Shown: positions 9,711-17,267 of the stretch, one piece after another | Numbering within the stretch: the first letter of the stretch is position 1 | Layout of the letters: each line of letters opens with the position of its first letter | Position numbers and translations under genes: made by a program | Notes under the pieces: generated by a model | What the model was told of the DNA's origin: nothing | Seen by the model: the letters and a program-made list of their open reading frames with translations, nothing else | Databases searched by the model: none | NCBI RefSeq assembly: GCF_011064285.1 | Contig: NZ_CP049331.1 | Coordinates: 1,178,001 to 1,242,000, forward strand | Reading direction: 5' to 3' | Source of the DNA: Vibrio ziniensis | GTDB lineage: Bacteria; Pseudomonadota; Gammaproteobacteria; Enterobacterales; Vibrionaceae | DNA: 64,000 nt

Positions 9711-10463
9711 ATGAAATTTGAAACCTTGGCTCAAGTTCCAGAGCCAATTCGCCAGTTTTACCACGAAGATATTCGTCACGAGCCAACAGGTAATAAAGTC
9801 TCGGAAAGTTACACTTACCAGGATGAATCTGGGCAGGACATTTCTGCAGAGCGTTTGGTGGATGAATACGCCGATGTAATTTATGTGGTTATCAACGTTC
9901 GTCATGATTTGAAGTCTTGGTCTGATGTTGAGTTAGCCAAAGCTCGATCAACGTACGAAACTACTCGCTACTTTATCGAAAAAGCGTATGAAAGCGATTT
10001 ATGGGCATTCCATGATGCTTATCTGGCGTGGCTTGAGAGTGAACCCTCTCTCGATGATGAAGAGTCTCAAGAACTGGCCGAAGCGGCTGTCACAGCTTGG
10101 CTTGAATTAGAGCCAGTGAATGAAGTAACTAGCTTAGAAAGTTCGCTGGGCAAGTATCACCAGGAGCTGGCAAAGCAGTACCGCGAATCCGTCATCGAAG
10201 GGAACATCGTTGTTTATGATGCTGAGTGGCAGATAGATAAAGAAGGCCGCGACAACATGAACGAAGCGATAGCCTACGCAGACCGAACGGGTTTATTAGG
10301 AGACACGTCAAGAGGTTGGATCCTTGCTGATAACACTCTGCGTGAAACCACGGTTGATGAGTTGCGTGGAGTTCTTAATGCTTACGCTGAGCGTTTGGGG
10401 CAAGTGTTTGAGGCGTATGCAGTATGGAGAGATGGAGACAAGTTAGAGAAATTTGAATTCTAG
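9711..10463 (+). CDS. phage protein with C-terminal DUF4376-like domain, probable tail fibre assembly
   Basis: A 250-residue protein chosen to start at 9711, where TTGGAG stands 12 bases upstream; an upstream extension would run through the hairpin. The first ~60 residues are a short beta-rich module. Acidic helices follow, and the last ~70 residues (from AEWQIDKEGRDNMNEAI to YAVWRDGDK) fit the DUF4376 pattern found in phage tail fibre assembly proteins. Such proteins usually lie directly after the fibre gene they serve. Here the IS200-like element now separates the two. The role is inferred from the domain and position. Confidence 0.65.
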   Translation: MKFETLAQVPEPIRQFYHEDIRHEPTGNKVSESYTYQDESGQDISAERLVDEYADVIYVVINVRHDLKSWSDVELAKARSTYETTRYFIEKAYESDLWAFHDAYLAWLESEPSLDDEESQELAEAAVTAWLELEPVNEVTSLESSLGKYHQELAKQYRESVIEGNIVVYDAEWQIDKEGRDNMNEAIAYADRTGLLGDTSRGWILADNTLRETTVDELRGVLNAYAERLGQVFEAYAVWRDGDKLEKFEF

Positions 10464-10772
10464 CTCAAAAAATCCTCGGGGATTTATGTTCTTGTCGCTC
10501 TAGTTTTGCCAATTCTTGAATGACAGCATTCAGATTGAGAATGGAACAACAATAAAAGTTATTTGCTTCTATTGACGGCTAGAATCATTTTTTAATAAAG
10601 TTCTGATATCACTAAAATAATTATAATAGCTCACCATCAATAAAATAAGTAAATACTTGGTTTGTCGTTAGGCCAAGTCTGGGTTGTCTATATACGATTT
10701 CACTTACGCTATATGAGGGTGTCGTAAACCAGAGCCATTAACGATCAAATAATATTAATAAAGAGCTGTGGT
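10464..10772. other. gene-free stretch between phage gene and protease gene
   Basis: This interval of about 310 bases is A/T rich and holds no convincing reading frame. A weak hairpin (AAATCCTCGGGGATTT) stands just after the phage gene and may end its transcript. The promoter of the protease gene must lie in the right part, but I cannot point to clear -35 and -10 boxes. The change from phage tail genes to non-phage genes happens here. Confidence 0.5.
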
Positions 10773-12392
10773 ATGAAATTTAAGAAGTCGTTTAGTTGTC
10801 TATTCTTTTCTATTTTGTCATCAAACGTAGTAGCTGTTGAGTACGGCACTGCTGTTACTGAAGCGCAATATGAAGCAATGAATTACGTTGTGAACATTGC
10901 GACAGAGCAGGGTACTTGTGGAGCTCAATTAATTGCAGGTCAATGGTTAATCACAGCTCGTCACTGTACTCCGTCTTGGGATGCAGATGACAGCGGTGTA
11001 AAATCAGATGATTTAGCGGTCACTGGTGACACTTTTAACATTGTTGTATACCAAGGTGTTGGCGGTGCGTTAGGTTTTTATAACGACATCAGCTCTCGTG
11101 TTGTCTACCAAGGTAGTGCAGAGTTATACACTATGGGTGCAAAGGAAGAAGCCCTAGCTGTAATGGAAACTATTTGGGAGGAATCTGGGATTGAGACCAA
11201 ATTAACCTCAATATTCAATTACGGCAGTATTTCAACGGGAACCATCGTCGAAGTACCTTACACATACAGTGAAGTGGGAGTTAGCTTTAGTGATGTTACT
11301 TACTCAGACCTTGCTTTGATTAAGTTATCGAATCCTATTGCTTACCAAAGTACTTTAAAATTAGGTGTTATTTCTGACTTAACAGAACTTTCTAAGTCAG
11401 TGCCTAGTTCCATGGTAGGTATCGATGAATGGTCTAATTCACAAAATATCAATGTAGACCAATCCTTTACTTTTTTTGGGTGGGGTCGCAATGAGAACAG
11501 TGAAACTGTATACCAGATGCATTATGGCACACAAACAGTAACCAAAGTGCCAATGAATGTAAGTTGTAGCTATTATGTCGAGTTAGTTGTAGATGGGTGG
11601 CCCGAATACTCAAGGTACGATTGCAAACAAGAGGCATATGATGAATTTACTTCATTAGAAGGCTTTAGCTCATACTTACCGAACCTATCCGTAAGCCTAC
11701 AAACATGGCTTAAAGCGGCAGGGGATGATGGTATGAGTGGTGACAGTGGCACTGCGGTACTACTTGATAACACCATGTACGGTGTGGTTTCGTCAGGTGC
11801 GTATGGTCTATCAACTAGTTACCAAAGTCTCGAATCTCAGATGGATTGGATTCTCGGTCAAATCAACGCTTTGAACGTCCCGACTAAGATGGAGTTCCTA
11901 AACAGCGATAACGTAACCACGTTCGATGTAGAGGTACAAAACTTGTCAAAAACGGAAGAAGCTTTAGATATTGCCGTATCTGACTCAAACGTGACACTTG
12001 ATACTAGTGACTGTCCTGAGACATTAGGCAGCTTGGAATCTTGCAAAGTAACAGTAACTATTGGTGATGATGCAGATGTTTCGGAATTTACTATTCAGTT
12101 TAATCAACAGACCAATACAACCGTAAGCTTCGTGGAAAAATACACGGGCCAAACTTGGGACGACTTATACGGCGGCGATGACGACTCTACGGATGATGGT
12201 GATTCAGATGATTCAGATGATGATACCGATACAGACAATGGAGGCGACACCGACAACGGTGACTCAGGTGATGATACTGCGGGAGACAGCGGCTCAAGTG
12301 CTGGTGGTAGCAGCGGCGGTTCTACAGGAACTTTAAGCGTACTAGCATTATTTGCTGCATGTGTTTTACGTCGTAAAGCGCAAAAAGCCTAG
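10773..12392 (+). CDS. trypsin-like serine protease with GlyGly-CTERM tail
   Basis: A 539-residue secreted S1-family protease. A signal peptide (about residues 1-22) ends at VVAVEYG. The catalytic triad is visible as LITARHC (His, near 69), SDLALIKL (Asp, near 180) and GMSGDSGTAV (Ser, near 325). After the protease domain comes a beta domain (about 370-460), an acidic Asp/Ser/Gly linker with many DSDD and DNGD repeats (about 468-510), and a GGSSGGSTGTLSV helix ending in basic residues. The last part is the GlyGly-CTERM signal, recognised by rhombosortase and typical of Vibrio type II secretion substrates such as the Ves proteases. It lies between prophage and toxin genes, so its origin is uncertain. 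Confidence 0.88.
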   Translation: MKFKKSFSCLFFSILSSNVVAVEYGTAVTEAQYEAMNYVVNIATEQGTCGAQLIAGQWLITARHCTPSWDADDSGVKSDDLAVTGDTFNIVVYQGVGGALGFYNDISSRVVYQGSAELYTMGAKEEALAVMETIWEESGIETKLTSIFNYGSISTGTIVEVPYTYSEVGVSFSDVTYSDLALIKLSNPIAYQSTLKLGVISDLTELSKSVPSSMVGIDEWSNSQNINVDQSFTFFGWGRNENSETVYQMHYGTQTVTKVPMNVSCSYYVELVVDGWPEYSRYDCKQEAYDEFTSLEGFSSYLPNLSVSLQTWLKAAGDDGMSGDSGTAVLLDNTMYGVVSSGAYGLSTSYQSLESQMDWILGQINALNVPTKMEFLNSDNVTTFDVEVQNLSKTEEALDIAVSDSNVTLDTSDCPETLGSLESCKVTVTIGDDADVSEFTIQFNQQTNTTVSFVEKYTGQTWDDLYGGDDDSTDDGDSDDSDDDTDTDNGGDTDNGDSGDDTAGDSGSSAGGSSGGSTGTLSVLALFAACVLRRKAQKA

Positions 12393-12428
12393 TTATTGCT
12401 AAAATAGCGAACAACTATTTTAAATAAG

Positions 12429-12455
12429 AAGAGCGCTCCGATTGGGGCGCTTTCT
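12429..12455 (+). terminator. terminator after protease gene
   Basis: The stem AGCGCTCC-GATT-GGGGCGCT (one mismatch) is followed by TTCT. It lies about 35 bases behind the protease stop. Confidence 0.6.
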
Positions 12456-12559
12456 ACTTGTGTCTGAAATTATAAAATGCCCGAAGTGCTAGAATGGTTT
12501 AATAGCTGAAACTAAGTAGCGATAATCTCGCTTCATACAGTAGGGTGTTTTTCACACTA

Positions 12560-13156
12560 TCAGCGCATTCTGGCTACAGCTTGAGTAAATATATTGAGTA
12601 GCGGATTTAGGTTCAAATTCACACCAGCTATATTGGCGTCGATCCAATCTTGTTCTGTAATTTGTGGCCAGTGGATTTCATATCCAAGGATGAAGACCAT
12701 TTCCTCAAAAAAGAATCTTAAGGCACGACCGTTACCTTCTCTAAATGGATGAAGCAGATTGAGTTCACAAAATAAATCCGCTAGTTGATGTATGAATTCT
12801 TCGTGGGAGGAAGCATGTTCAAGGTTGGAAATCGTTTGGAATAGCTTATTTGCTTCCGGTTCAATTCTTGTAAAAGTGCAAAAACGAGTCGTACCTTTGG
12901 AGATGTCCACTTCTCTCGTTTTTCCAGCCCAAGAGTAAATGTCTTGAAATAGGTAAAAATGTAGATATTTAAGGTGGGGAAAATTCAGTTGTTGCAGTTC
13001 TTCTATGTTACTTTCGTAAGAACGATACCGTTCGGTAGTAAACTCAATTTCGGCTTCAGATAGCTCTACTGCATCATGTATATTAAGAAGATTGACTAAA
13101 ACGTCTGTGTCTGGATAACAGTACTTATCTTCACCTGAGCCATACTTATCGCGCAT
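12560..13156 (-). CDS. fic: Fic family protein (AMPylating toxin)
   Basis: A 198-residue single-domain Fic protein. The complete active-site motif HPFREGNGR is present (about residues 137-145), with the catalytic His and the loop residues needed for transfer of AMP or another nucleotide to a target protein. The N-terminal part (DKYGSGEDKYCYPDTDVL) and the block WAGKTREVDISKGTTRF match the E. coli Fic type. That E. coli protein has a degenerate motif (HPFRVGSG), whereas this copy looks fully active. It overlaps the small gene upstream by 11 bases, an arrangement typical of a toxin with its antitoxin. It sits between the prophage genes and the chromosome and may be prophage cargo. Confidence 0.9.
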   Translation of the reverse strand: MRDKYGSGEDKYCYPDTDVLVNLLNIHDAVELSEAEIEFTTERYRSYESNIEELQQLNFPHLKYLHFYLFQDIYSWAGKTREVDISKGTTRFCTFTRIEPEANKLFQTISNLEHASSHEEFIHQLADLFCELNLLHPFREGNGRALRFFFEEMVFILGYEIHWPQITEQDWIDANIAGVNLNLNPLLNIFTQAVARMR

Positions 13157-13298
13157 ATTTACGTTTAAGTTCGGAAATTGAACGAGGTTTGTCTTTCGTT
13201 TTTAGACTCAAACCTTCATAACTCAAGCTGGTCTTATAGTTTTCAAGGTTTGGAGTGAATTTTTCTTTGCGTGAAGATTGATTCGAAACTGATGACAT
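13146..13298 (-). CDS. YhfG-type antitoxin of Fic
   Basis: A 50-residue protein encoded directly upstream of fic and overlapping it. It contains SLSYEG (near residues 26-31), which fits the inhibitory motif [S/T]xxxE[G/N] by which class I Fic antitoxins block the ATP site. Its end (ISELKRKYAR) resembles the end of E. coli YhfG. The start at 13298 has AAGGA at proper distance; an upstream ATG at 13337 would add 13 residues without a good binding site. Together with fic it forms a toxin-antitoxin pair, the small gene being translated first. Confidence 0.75.
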   Translation of the reverse strand: MSSVSNQSSRKEKFTPNLENYKTSLSYEGLSLKTKDKPRSISELKRKYAR

Positions 13299-13337
13299 AC
13301 CGTATATCCTTAGCAAACTATTCCAATCATTGTACAT

Positions 13338-14001
13338 GAGTTAACTCTAGCTGTCATTGCGTCAAACTGTGGAGATATTTGGTGTCTACTACTGCTTTAA
13401 TGAAATAAAATTCAAGACGTTATGTGTTGGAATTAAATAGCTGATTCAAAATGCCCCATTTTCGCCCCATGGATTAGTTTTTATATTTTAACTTATTGAT
13501 TATAAATAAAAACATACCTATCGTACCTGATATGTTCGATAGATGGTATTAGAAAAAAGGCTTTGTAGAAAAGCTTTAACATGGTGTTTTATGGGGGCAA
13601 AAAAGGGGCATTTTGTGCTGTGTTATTTGCAAAAGGGGCATAAAAGGGACAGTAAAAGAAATATGTGGATATATACAGGTGTTTATGTAACTAGCTGAAA
13701 TTAAAAGAAATTATTAATTTATCTTTTTAAAACAACTGGTTACTTATACATGCTGTAACATTCTGCCCAGTACTTTTTGTGTTGATGGATAGGAGTAATA
13801 TTGCTGTACATATTTTGACCTTGTATTTGAGAGGTGCGCATTATAGCGACTTGAACATGGAGTATCTAGCGGAACATCACCTCATCTTTGTTGGGGGATT
13901 TTTCTATGTTGATAAAGATAGGCAAGTCCGCAGAGATAGGAAAGATAACTGGGCTTTGCTATTATCGCCCTCTATTAAATCTGGCTTAGTTATTTGAAAT
14001 T
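13338..14001. other. gene-free stretch with long inverted repeat, possible prophage attachment region
   Basis: No convincing gene in about 660 bases. Around 13448-13472 the plus strand reads CAAAATGCCCCATTTTCGCC, and around 13588-13613 nearly its reverse complement, ending GGGGCATTTTG. A further GGGGCATAAAAGGGACAG lies near 13635. Between the arms is a smaller imperfect inverted repeat, CCTATCG ... CGATAGATGG (about 13518-13547). Repeated GGGGCA arms around a small palindrome resemble the arm and core sites of tyrosine integrases, which would fit the edge of the prophage. No tRNA gene and no integrase gene are seen here. Confidence 0.4.
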
Positions 14002-14685
14002 ATGGTTTATTCACTACTCTCTGTTTTCGCTCCTATGCTTTTAGGTGCTCAAATCATTTTGACGATGATTTTGGTCAAAGGTGAAATTTGTCCTGGTCAA
14101 CGTGGACGTTTGCATAAGGTTCTACCTTCTTTAGGTGTACTTTGGTTAGCGGTCGCTTCTATTAAAATTGAAGCATTTATGGTGGTTTTTGCCATTTTCT
14201 ATTTTTACTCACGTGTTCAAACCACCAAAACTCGTGATGAAGGGCCGCTATGGGTTCTTTATTTAGTTAACGGGCTTTCCTTGGCTTACGTTGGCATCCT
14301 CATTGGTGAAGCGCCAAGTTGGAGCGCATCGCTATCACTATTTATGATGATCTTTTTGCTTGGCTCGGTTTTCGCGAACATGCTTTTGTCTATTGCTCGC
14401 AGTCGACTTGATGCGTTTCATCGAATCTTGCCTGTGGTGGGGATCTTGTCTGCGATGGCAACGACAGTGTGTATTGTTCCGTTTACTTACACCCTTGAAA
14501 GCGAAACTCTATCTGAACTTACTATGCCGCTGCTGATCAGTTTTAGTTTGCTTATCGCCGGAATTGTATTTTGGAGCTGGCATATCATTACCGCGAAGAA
14601 ACCGGAGAAAGGTCAGTTAAGCGTAGCTTTCTTATTCGTGTTGCTTGCTTGCACCGGTTTTCATAGTTTGTATCTGATCCAATAG
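14002..14685 (+). CDS. multi-pass membrane protein of unknown function
   Basis: A 227-residue hydrophobic protein with about seven predicted membrane helices, starting with YSLLSVFAPMLLGAQIILTMILV and ending with AFLFVLLACTGFHSLYLIQ. Short charged loops lie between (RVQTTKTRDEG, AKKPEKGQ). I see no transporter or enzyme signature. Its base composition looks like that of the chromosomal genes that follow. It ends 91 bases before the small DUF4250 gene and may be cotranscribed with it. Confidence 0.7.
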   Translation: MVYSLLSVFAPMLLGAQIILTMILVKGEICPGQRGRLHKVLPSLGVLWLAVASIKIEAFMVVFAIFYFYSRVQTTKTRDEGPLWVLYLVNGLSLAYVGILIGEAPSWSASLSLFMMIFLLGSVFANMLLSIARSRLDAFHRILPVVGILSAMATTVCIVPFTYTLESETLSELTMPLLISFSLLIAGIVFWSWHIITAKKPEKGQLSVAFLFVLLACTGFHSLYLIQ

Positions 14686-14776
14686 TTGGAATTTTACTCC
14701 CGAGAGCAAAATTACTTTTCTTGTAAGAAATCCAGACTAGGCTTAGTAAGTGGGTTTTGTTCAAAGGAGTGCCAAT

Positions 14777-14977
14777 ATGGATCTGAGCAACGTTAATAAA
14801 CTGGACAGTATTATTCTCTTAGGGATAGTGAACGAGAAGTTACGCTTAGAGTGTGACAGTTTGGATGAACTGGTTTCTACCTATGAGATGGATGTTGAAA
14901 ACGTGGTTGGTAAATTAAGCCATCTCGGCTTTCGTTATGATCCTTTAACCAACCAATTCAAATCTTCAGGTCGCTAA
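14777..14977 (+). CDS. DUF4250 domain protein
   Basis: A 66-residue soluble protein matching the small DUF4250 family: a first helix (LLGIVNEKLRLECDSLDELVSTY), a second (DVENVVGKLSHLGF) and the end block YDPLTNQF. The fold is expected to be a small helix-turn-helix-like bundle, but the function is unknown. The start was set at the ATG behind AAAGGAG; an upstream GTG at 14750 would lack such a site. It converges with metR, whose stop lies 15 bases beyond. Confidence 0.75.
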   Translation: MDLSNVNKLDSIILLGIVNEKLRLECDSLDELVSTYEMDVENVVGKLSHLGFRYDPLTNQFKSSGR

Positions 14978-14991
14978 GTTTAATCGCATTG

Positions 14992-15903
14992 TTAAGCCAT
15001 CTTGATCCCTTCAAGGTGGCTTTTGCATTGCTGTCTTGCGGTTGCGAAAAACGTTTGTAAGTAACGTTTTTCTTTTTCACTATTACGTACGGCTGCAAAT
15101 AATCGTCGCCATAAGCCGTTACCGAGCGGTTTACTGGTAATCAATCCTTGGCGCGAAAATTCACTGATTGCCCAATTAGGTAAAGCTGCGACCCCTAAAC
15201 CTGCTGAGACCATTTGTACGAGCATCAACGTATTGTCTGCTTGTTTCCACTTAGCTGGTTCTACACCAGCTGGCTGCAGGAAGTGCTTTACTACATCTAA
15301 ACGTTGTTTCTGTACTGGGTAGCTTAACAACGTTTGATCCACCAAGTCTTCTGGCTCAATCCATTCTTTGCTTGCAAGAGGGTGGTTAGTTGCGGTGATT
15401 AAGCGCATTTCAAAATCAAACAGCGGCTCATAGTGTACTTCTGAACGCGGAAGGATGTCGGAGGTAATCACTAAATCCAGTTCACCCGCTAATAAGGCGG
15501 GTAAAGGTTCAAAACCAAAACCAGAGGAAAAGTCTAAAGCAACACTTGGCCACGCAACTTGATATTCTCTTAACGCAGGCATAAGCCACTGGAAACAGGA
15601 GTGGCATTCAATCGCCATATGCAGTCTGCCGTTCACATCTTCTTTTAAGCTTGCTAGTTCATTCTCAGCTTTTGCAATTTTCGGCAAAATGTCATCCGCC
15701 AGTTTAAGCAGAATTTCACCTTCGGATGTGAACTTAACCGGGCGGGTTTTTCGTAGGAAAAGTTGTCCTCCTAGCCTCGCTTCAAGATCTTTGATCTGAT
15801 GAGAAAGAGCTGATTGAGTTAAATGTAGTGATGTTGCAGTGGACGTCAATGACCCAGTGTCACGTAGCGACGCAATCGTGCGTAAATGTTTTAGCTCTAT
15901 CAT
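14992..15903 (-). CDS. metR: MetR, LysR-type regulator of methionine genes
   Basis: A 303-residue LysR-family regulator with an N-terminal winged helix-turn-helix (about 1-60; SLTSTATSLHLTQSALSHQI) and a periplasmic-binding-protein-like effector domain (about 90-295). The overall sequence fits MetR, which senses homocysteine and activates metE and other methionine genes. GAGGAAATCTC precedes the ATG. A MetJ-type operator with a perfect AGACGTCT lies 69-84 bases upstream. In relatives metE is the divergent neighbour; here a ParM gene stands in that place and metE is about 38 kb away. Confidence 0.9.
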   Translation of the reverse strand: MIELKHLRTIASLRDTGSLTSTATSLHLTQSALSHQIKDLEARLGGQLFLRKTRPVKFTSEGEILLKLADDILPKIAKAENELASLKEDVNGRLHMAIECHSCFQWLMPALREYQVAWPSVALDFSSGFGFEPLPALLAGELDLVITSDILPRSEVHYEPLFDFEMRLITATNHPLASKEWIEPEDLVDQTLLSYPVQKQRLDVVKHFLQPAGVEPAKWKQADNTLMLVQMVSAGLGVAALPNWAISEFSRQGLITSKPLGNGLWRRLFAAVRNSEKEKRYLQTFFATARQQCKSHLEGIKMA

Positions 15904-15971
15904 GAGATTTCCTCATCATTCTGTATGCATCATGAATTTAAACCCAAGTTACGCTCTTTTTTTGGAGCTGT

Positions 15972-15987
15972 AAACATCTAGACGTCT
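15972..15987. promoter_or_regulatory. MetJ operator (met box) upstream of metR
   Basis: Two adjacent 8-base met boxes: AAACATCT (6 of 8 matches) and AGACGTCT (perfect). MetJ binds at least two tandem boxes. The location upstream of metR indicates repression of metR by MetJ with S-adenosylmethionine, as known in enterobacteria. Binding is inferred. Confidence 0.75.
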
Positions 15988-16238
15988 GTTTGTGGATTTA
16001 ATTCAACGTAAGCTAAAGCTGTAAGTGTGTAGGTTTTGCTTTGTGGGGCTTTTCCTATTTTGTTGTCGTCCAACAGGTTTGAGAGGTTGGGTTTTACAAA
16101 AAAATATATTTAATCAATTAGTTATGATGGTTTTTTGTTGGTTTTGTTGTTTTCCGGAAGTTAGGTTAATTAGCGGTGCTTCAGTTAACATCCGTCTTCG
16201 CTCCTATTTAGTTGTTTTTTTATCTTAAGGTTACACAC
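15988..16238. promoter_or_regulatory. leader region of parM, candidate centromere (parC-like)
   Basis: About 250 bases between the met box and parM with a strongly G/T-biased plus strand. The short word AGGTT recurs at about 16030, 16074, 16084, 16164 and 16228, and TTTTGTTGT occurs twice. In plasmid R1 the ParR binding site (parC) is a set of direct repeats around the parMR promoter, just upstream of parM. The repeats here are short and irregular, so this is only a candidate. An open frame at 16025-16228 runs through it but is rich in Cys, Phe and Trp and looks spurious. Confidence 0.3.
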
Positions 16239-17267
16239 ATGACTAATACTTTGATGAAATTTGCTGTTGATGATGGTTCAACAAACGTAAAAGTAAGTTG
16301 GTTGGCTGACGGTGAAATTAAAAGTTTGGTGTCACCAAACTCATTTAGAAAAGATTGGAAGAGTGCAGCGTTAAGAAACGATAAAAAAGTCTACAACTAT
16401 ACCATTGATGGCTTTAAATACACTTACGATGCAACGTCTGATAAAGCATTAGAAACAACACACGTTGATTATCAGTACGATGATTTGAACTTACTGGCGG
16501 TTCATCATGCACTTCTACAAACTGGTTTAGAACCTTGTAATGTGTCTTTGGTTGTGACTTTACCGATCACCGAATACTACCGTTTTGAAGATTGCCAAAA
16601 GAATGAGAAGAACATTGAACGCAAGCGCCAAAACCTGATGCGCGAAATTTCACTGAACAAAGGTGAAACGTTCAACGTGGTAGAAGTTGAGGTGATGCCT
16701 GAAAGTTTACCAGCGGTGTTATCAACTCTAGTGAACTCCAACTGCAATGAGTTTACTCGCTCGCTGGTTATTGACTTAGGCGGAACCACTTTAGACATGG
16801 GTATCGTTGTCGGTGAGTTCGATGAGGTGTCTGGCGTCTACGGCAACAACGAAATCGGTGTATCTATGGTCACCAATACCGTTCGCAAAGCATTGGCGTT
16901 TGCGGACAGTGACTCAAGTTACTTAGTGGCTAACGAACTAATCCGCCGTCGACATGATGATGAATTTGCATCGGAAGTGATTAACGACGAATCTCAAATC
17001 GAGATGGTTCGTGAAAAAATGAACGCGAAAATTCACGAACTTGGCAAACAAGTCGTTACCGAAGCGAAGAAATTTGCTAAAAACCCGAACCGAGTTTATT
17101 TAGTTGGCGGTGGTGCAACGTTAATTTTTGATGCGGTAAAAGAAGCGTACCGAACGTTGGGTGATCGCGTGATCCTTGTTGATAATGCACAGTCTGCACT
17201 GGCACAGGAAATGTGTTTGTATCACGCAGATGAAAACAACAGCGCAGAGGCTGGTAGTGATGAATAA
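16239..17267 (+). CDS. parM: ParM-type actin-like ATPase
   Basis: A 342-residue bacterial actin very similar to ParM (StbA) of plasmid R1. Actin-fold motifs can be read: phosphate 1 loop VDDGSTNVKV (near residue 10), PLTEYYR-like loop LVVTLPITEYYRFED (near 110), phosphate 2 loop VIDLGGTTLDMG (near 180) and adenosine loop YLVGGGATLI (near 290). ParM polymers push plasmid copies apart through a ParR-DNA cap. The start has AAGG ten bases upstream. It overlaps the next gene by 8 bases (ATGAATAA), which points to coupled production of the partner. Plasmid-type ParM genes are unusual on a chromosome and no replication gene is near. Confidence 0.9.
   Translation: MTNTLMKFAVDDGSTNVKVSWLADGEIKSLVSPNSFRKDWKSAALRNDKKVYNYTIDGFKYTYDATSDKALETTHVDYQYDDLNLLAVHHALLQTGLEPCNVSLVVTLPITEYYRFEDCQKNEKNIERKRQNLMREISLNKGETFNVVEVEVMPESLPAVLSTLVNSNCNEFTRSLVIDLGGTTLDMGIVVGEFDEVSGVYGNNEIGVSMVTNTVRKALAFADSDSSYLVANELIRRRHDDEFASEVINDESQIEMVREKMNAKIHELGKQVVTEAKKFAKNPNRVYLVGGGATLIFDAVKEAYRTLGDRVILVDNAQSALAQEMCLYHADENNSAEAGSDE

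Noticed and set aside
9604..9905. Minus-strand frames opposite the DUF4376 gene
   Set aside because: They are shadows of a well-supported phage gene and lack start sites and homology patterns.
13779..13997. Open frame of 72 codons upstream of the membrane protein gene
   Set aside because: It starts with GTG/TTG without a clear binding site, has no family resemblance and lies in a stretch rich in inverted repeats.
16025..16228. Open frame of 67 codons ahead of parM
   Set aside because: Its composition (many Cys, Phe and Trp) reflects the G/T-rich strand, and it overlaps the parM leader. A promoter or partition site is more likely.
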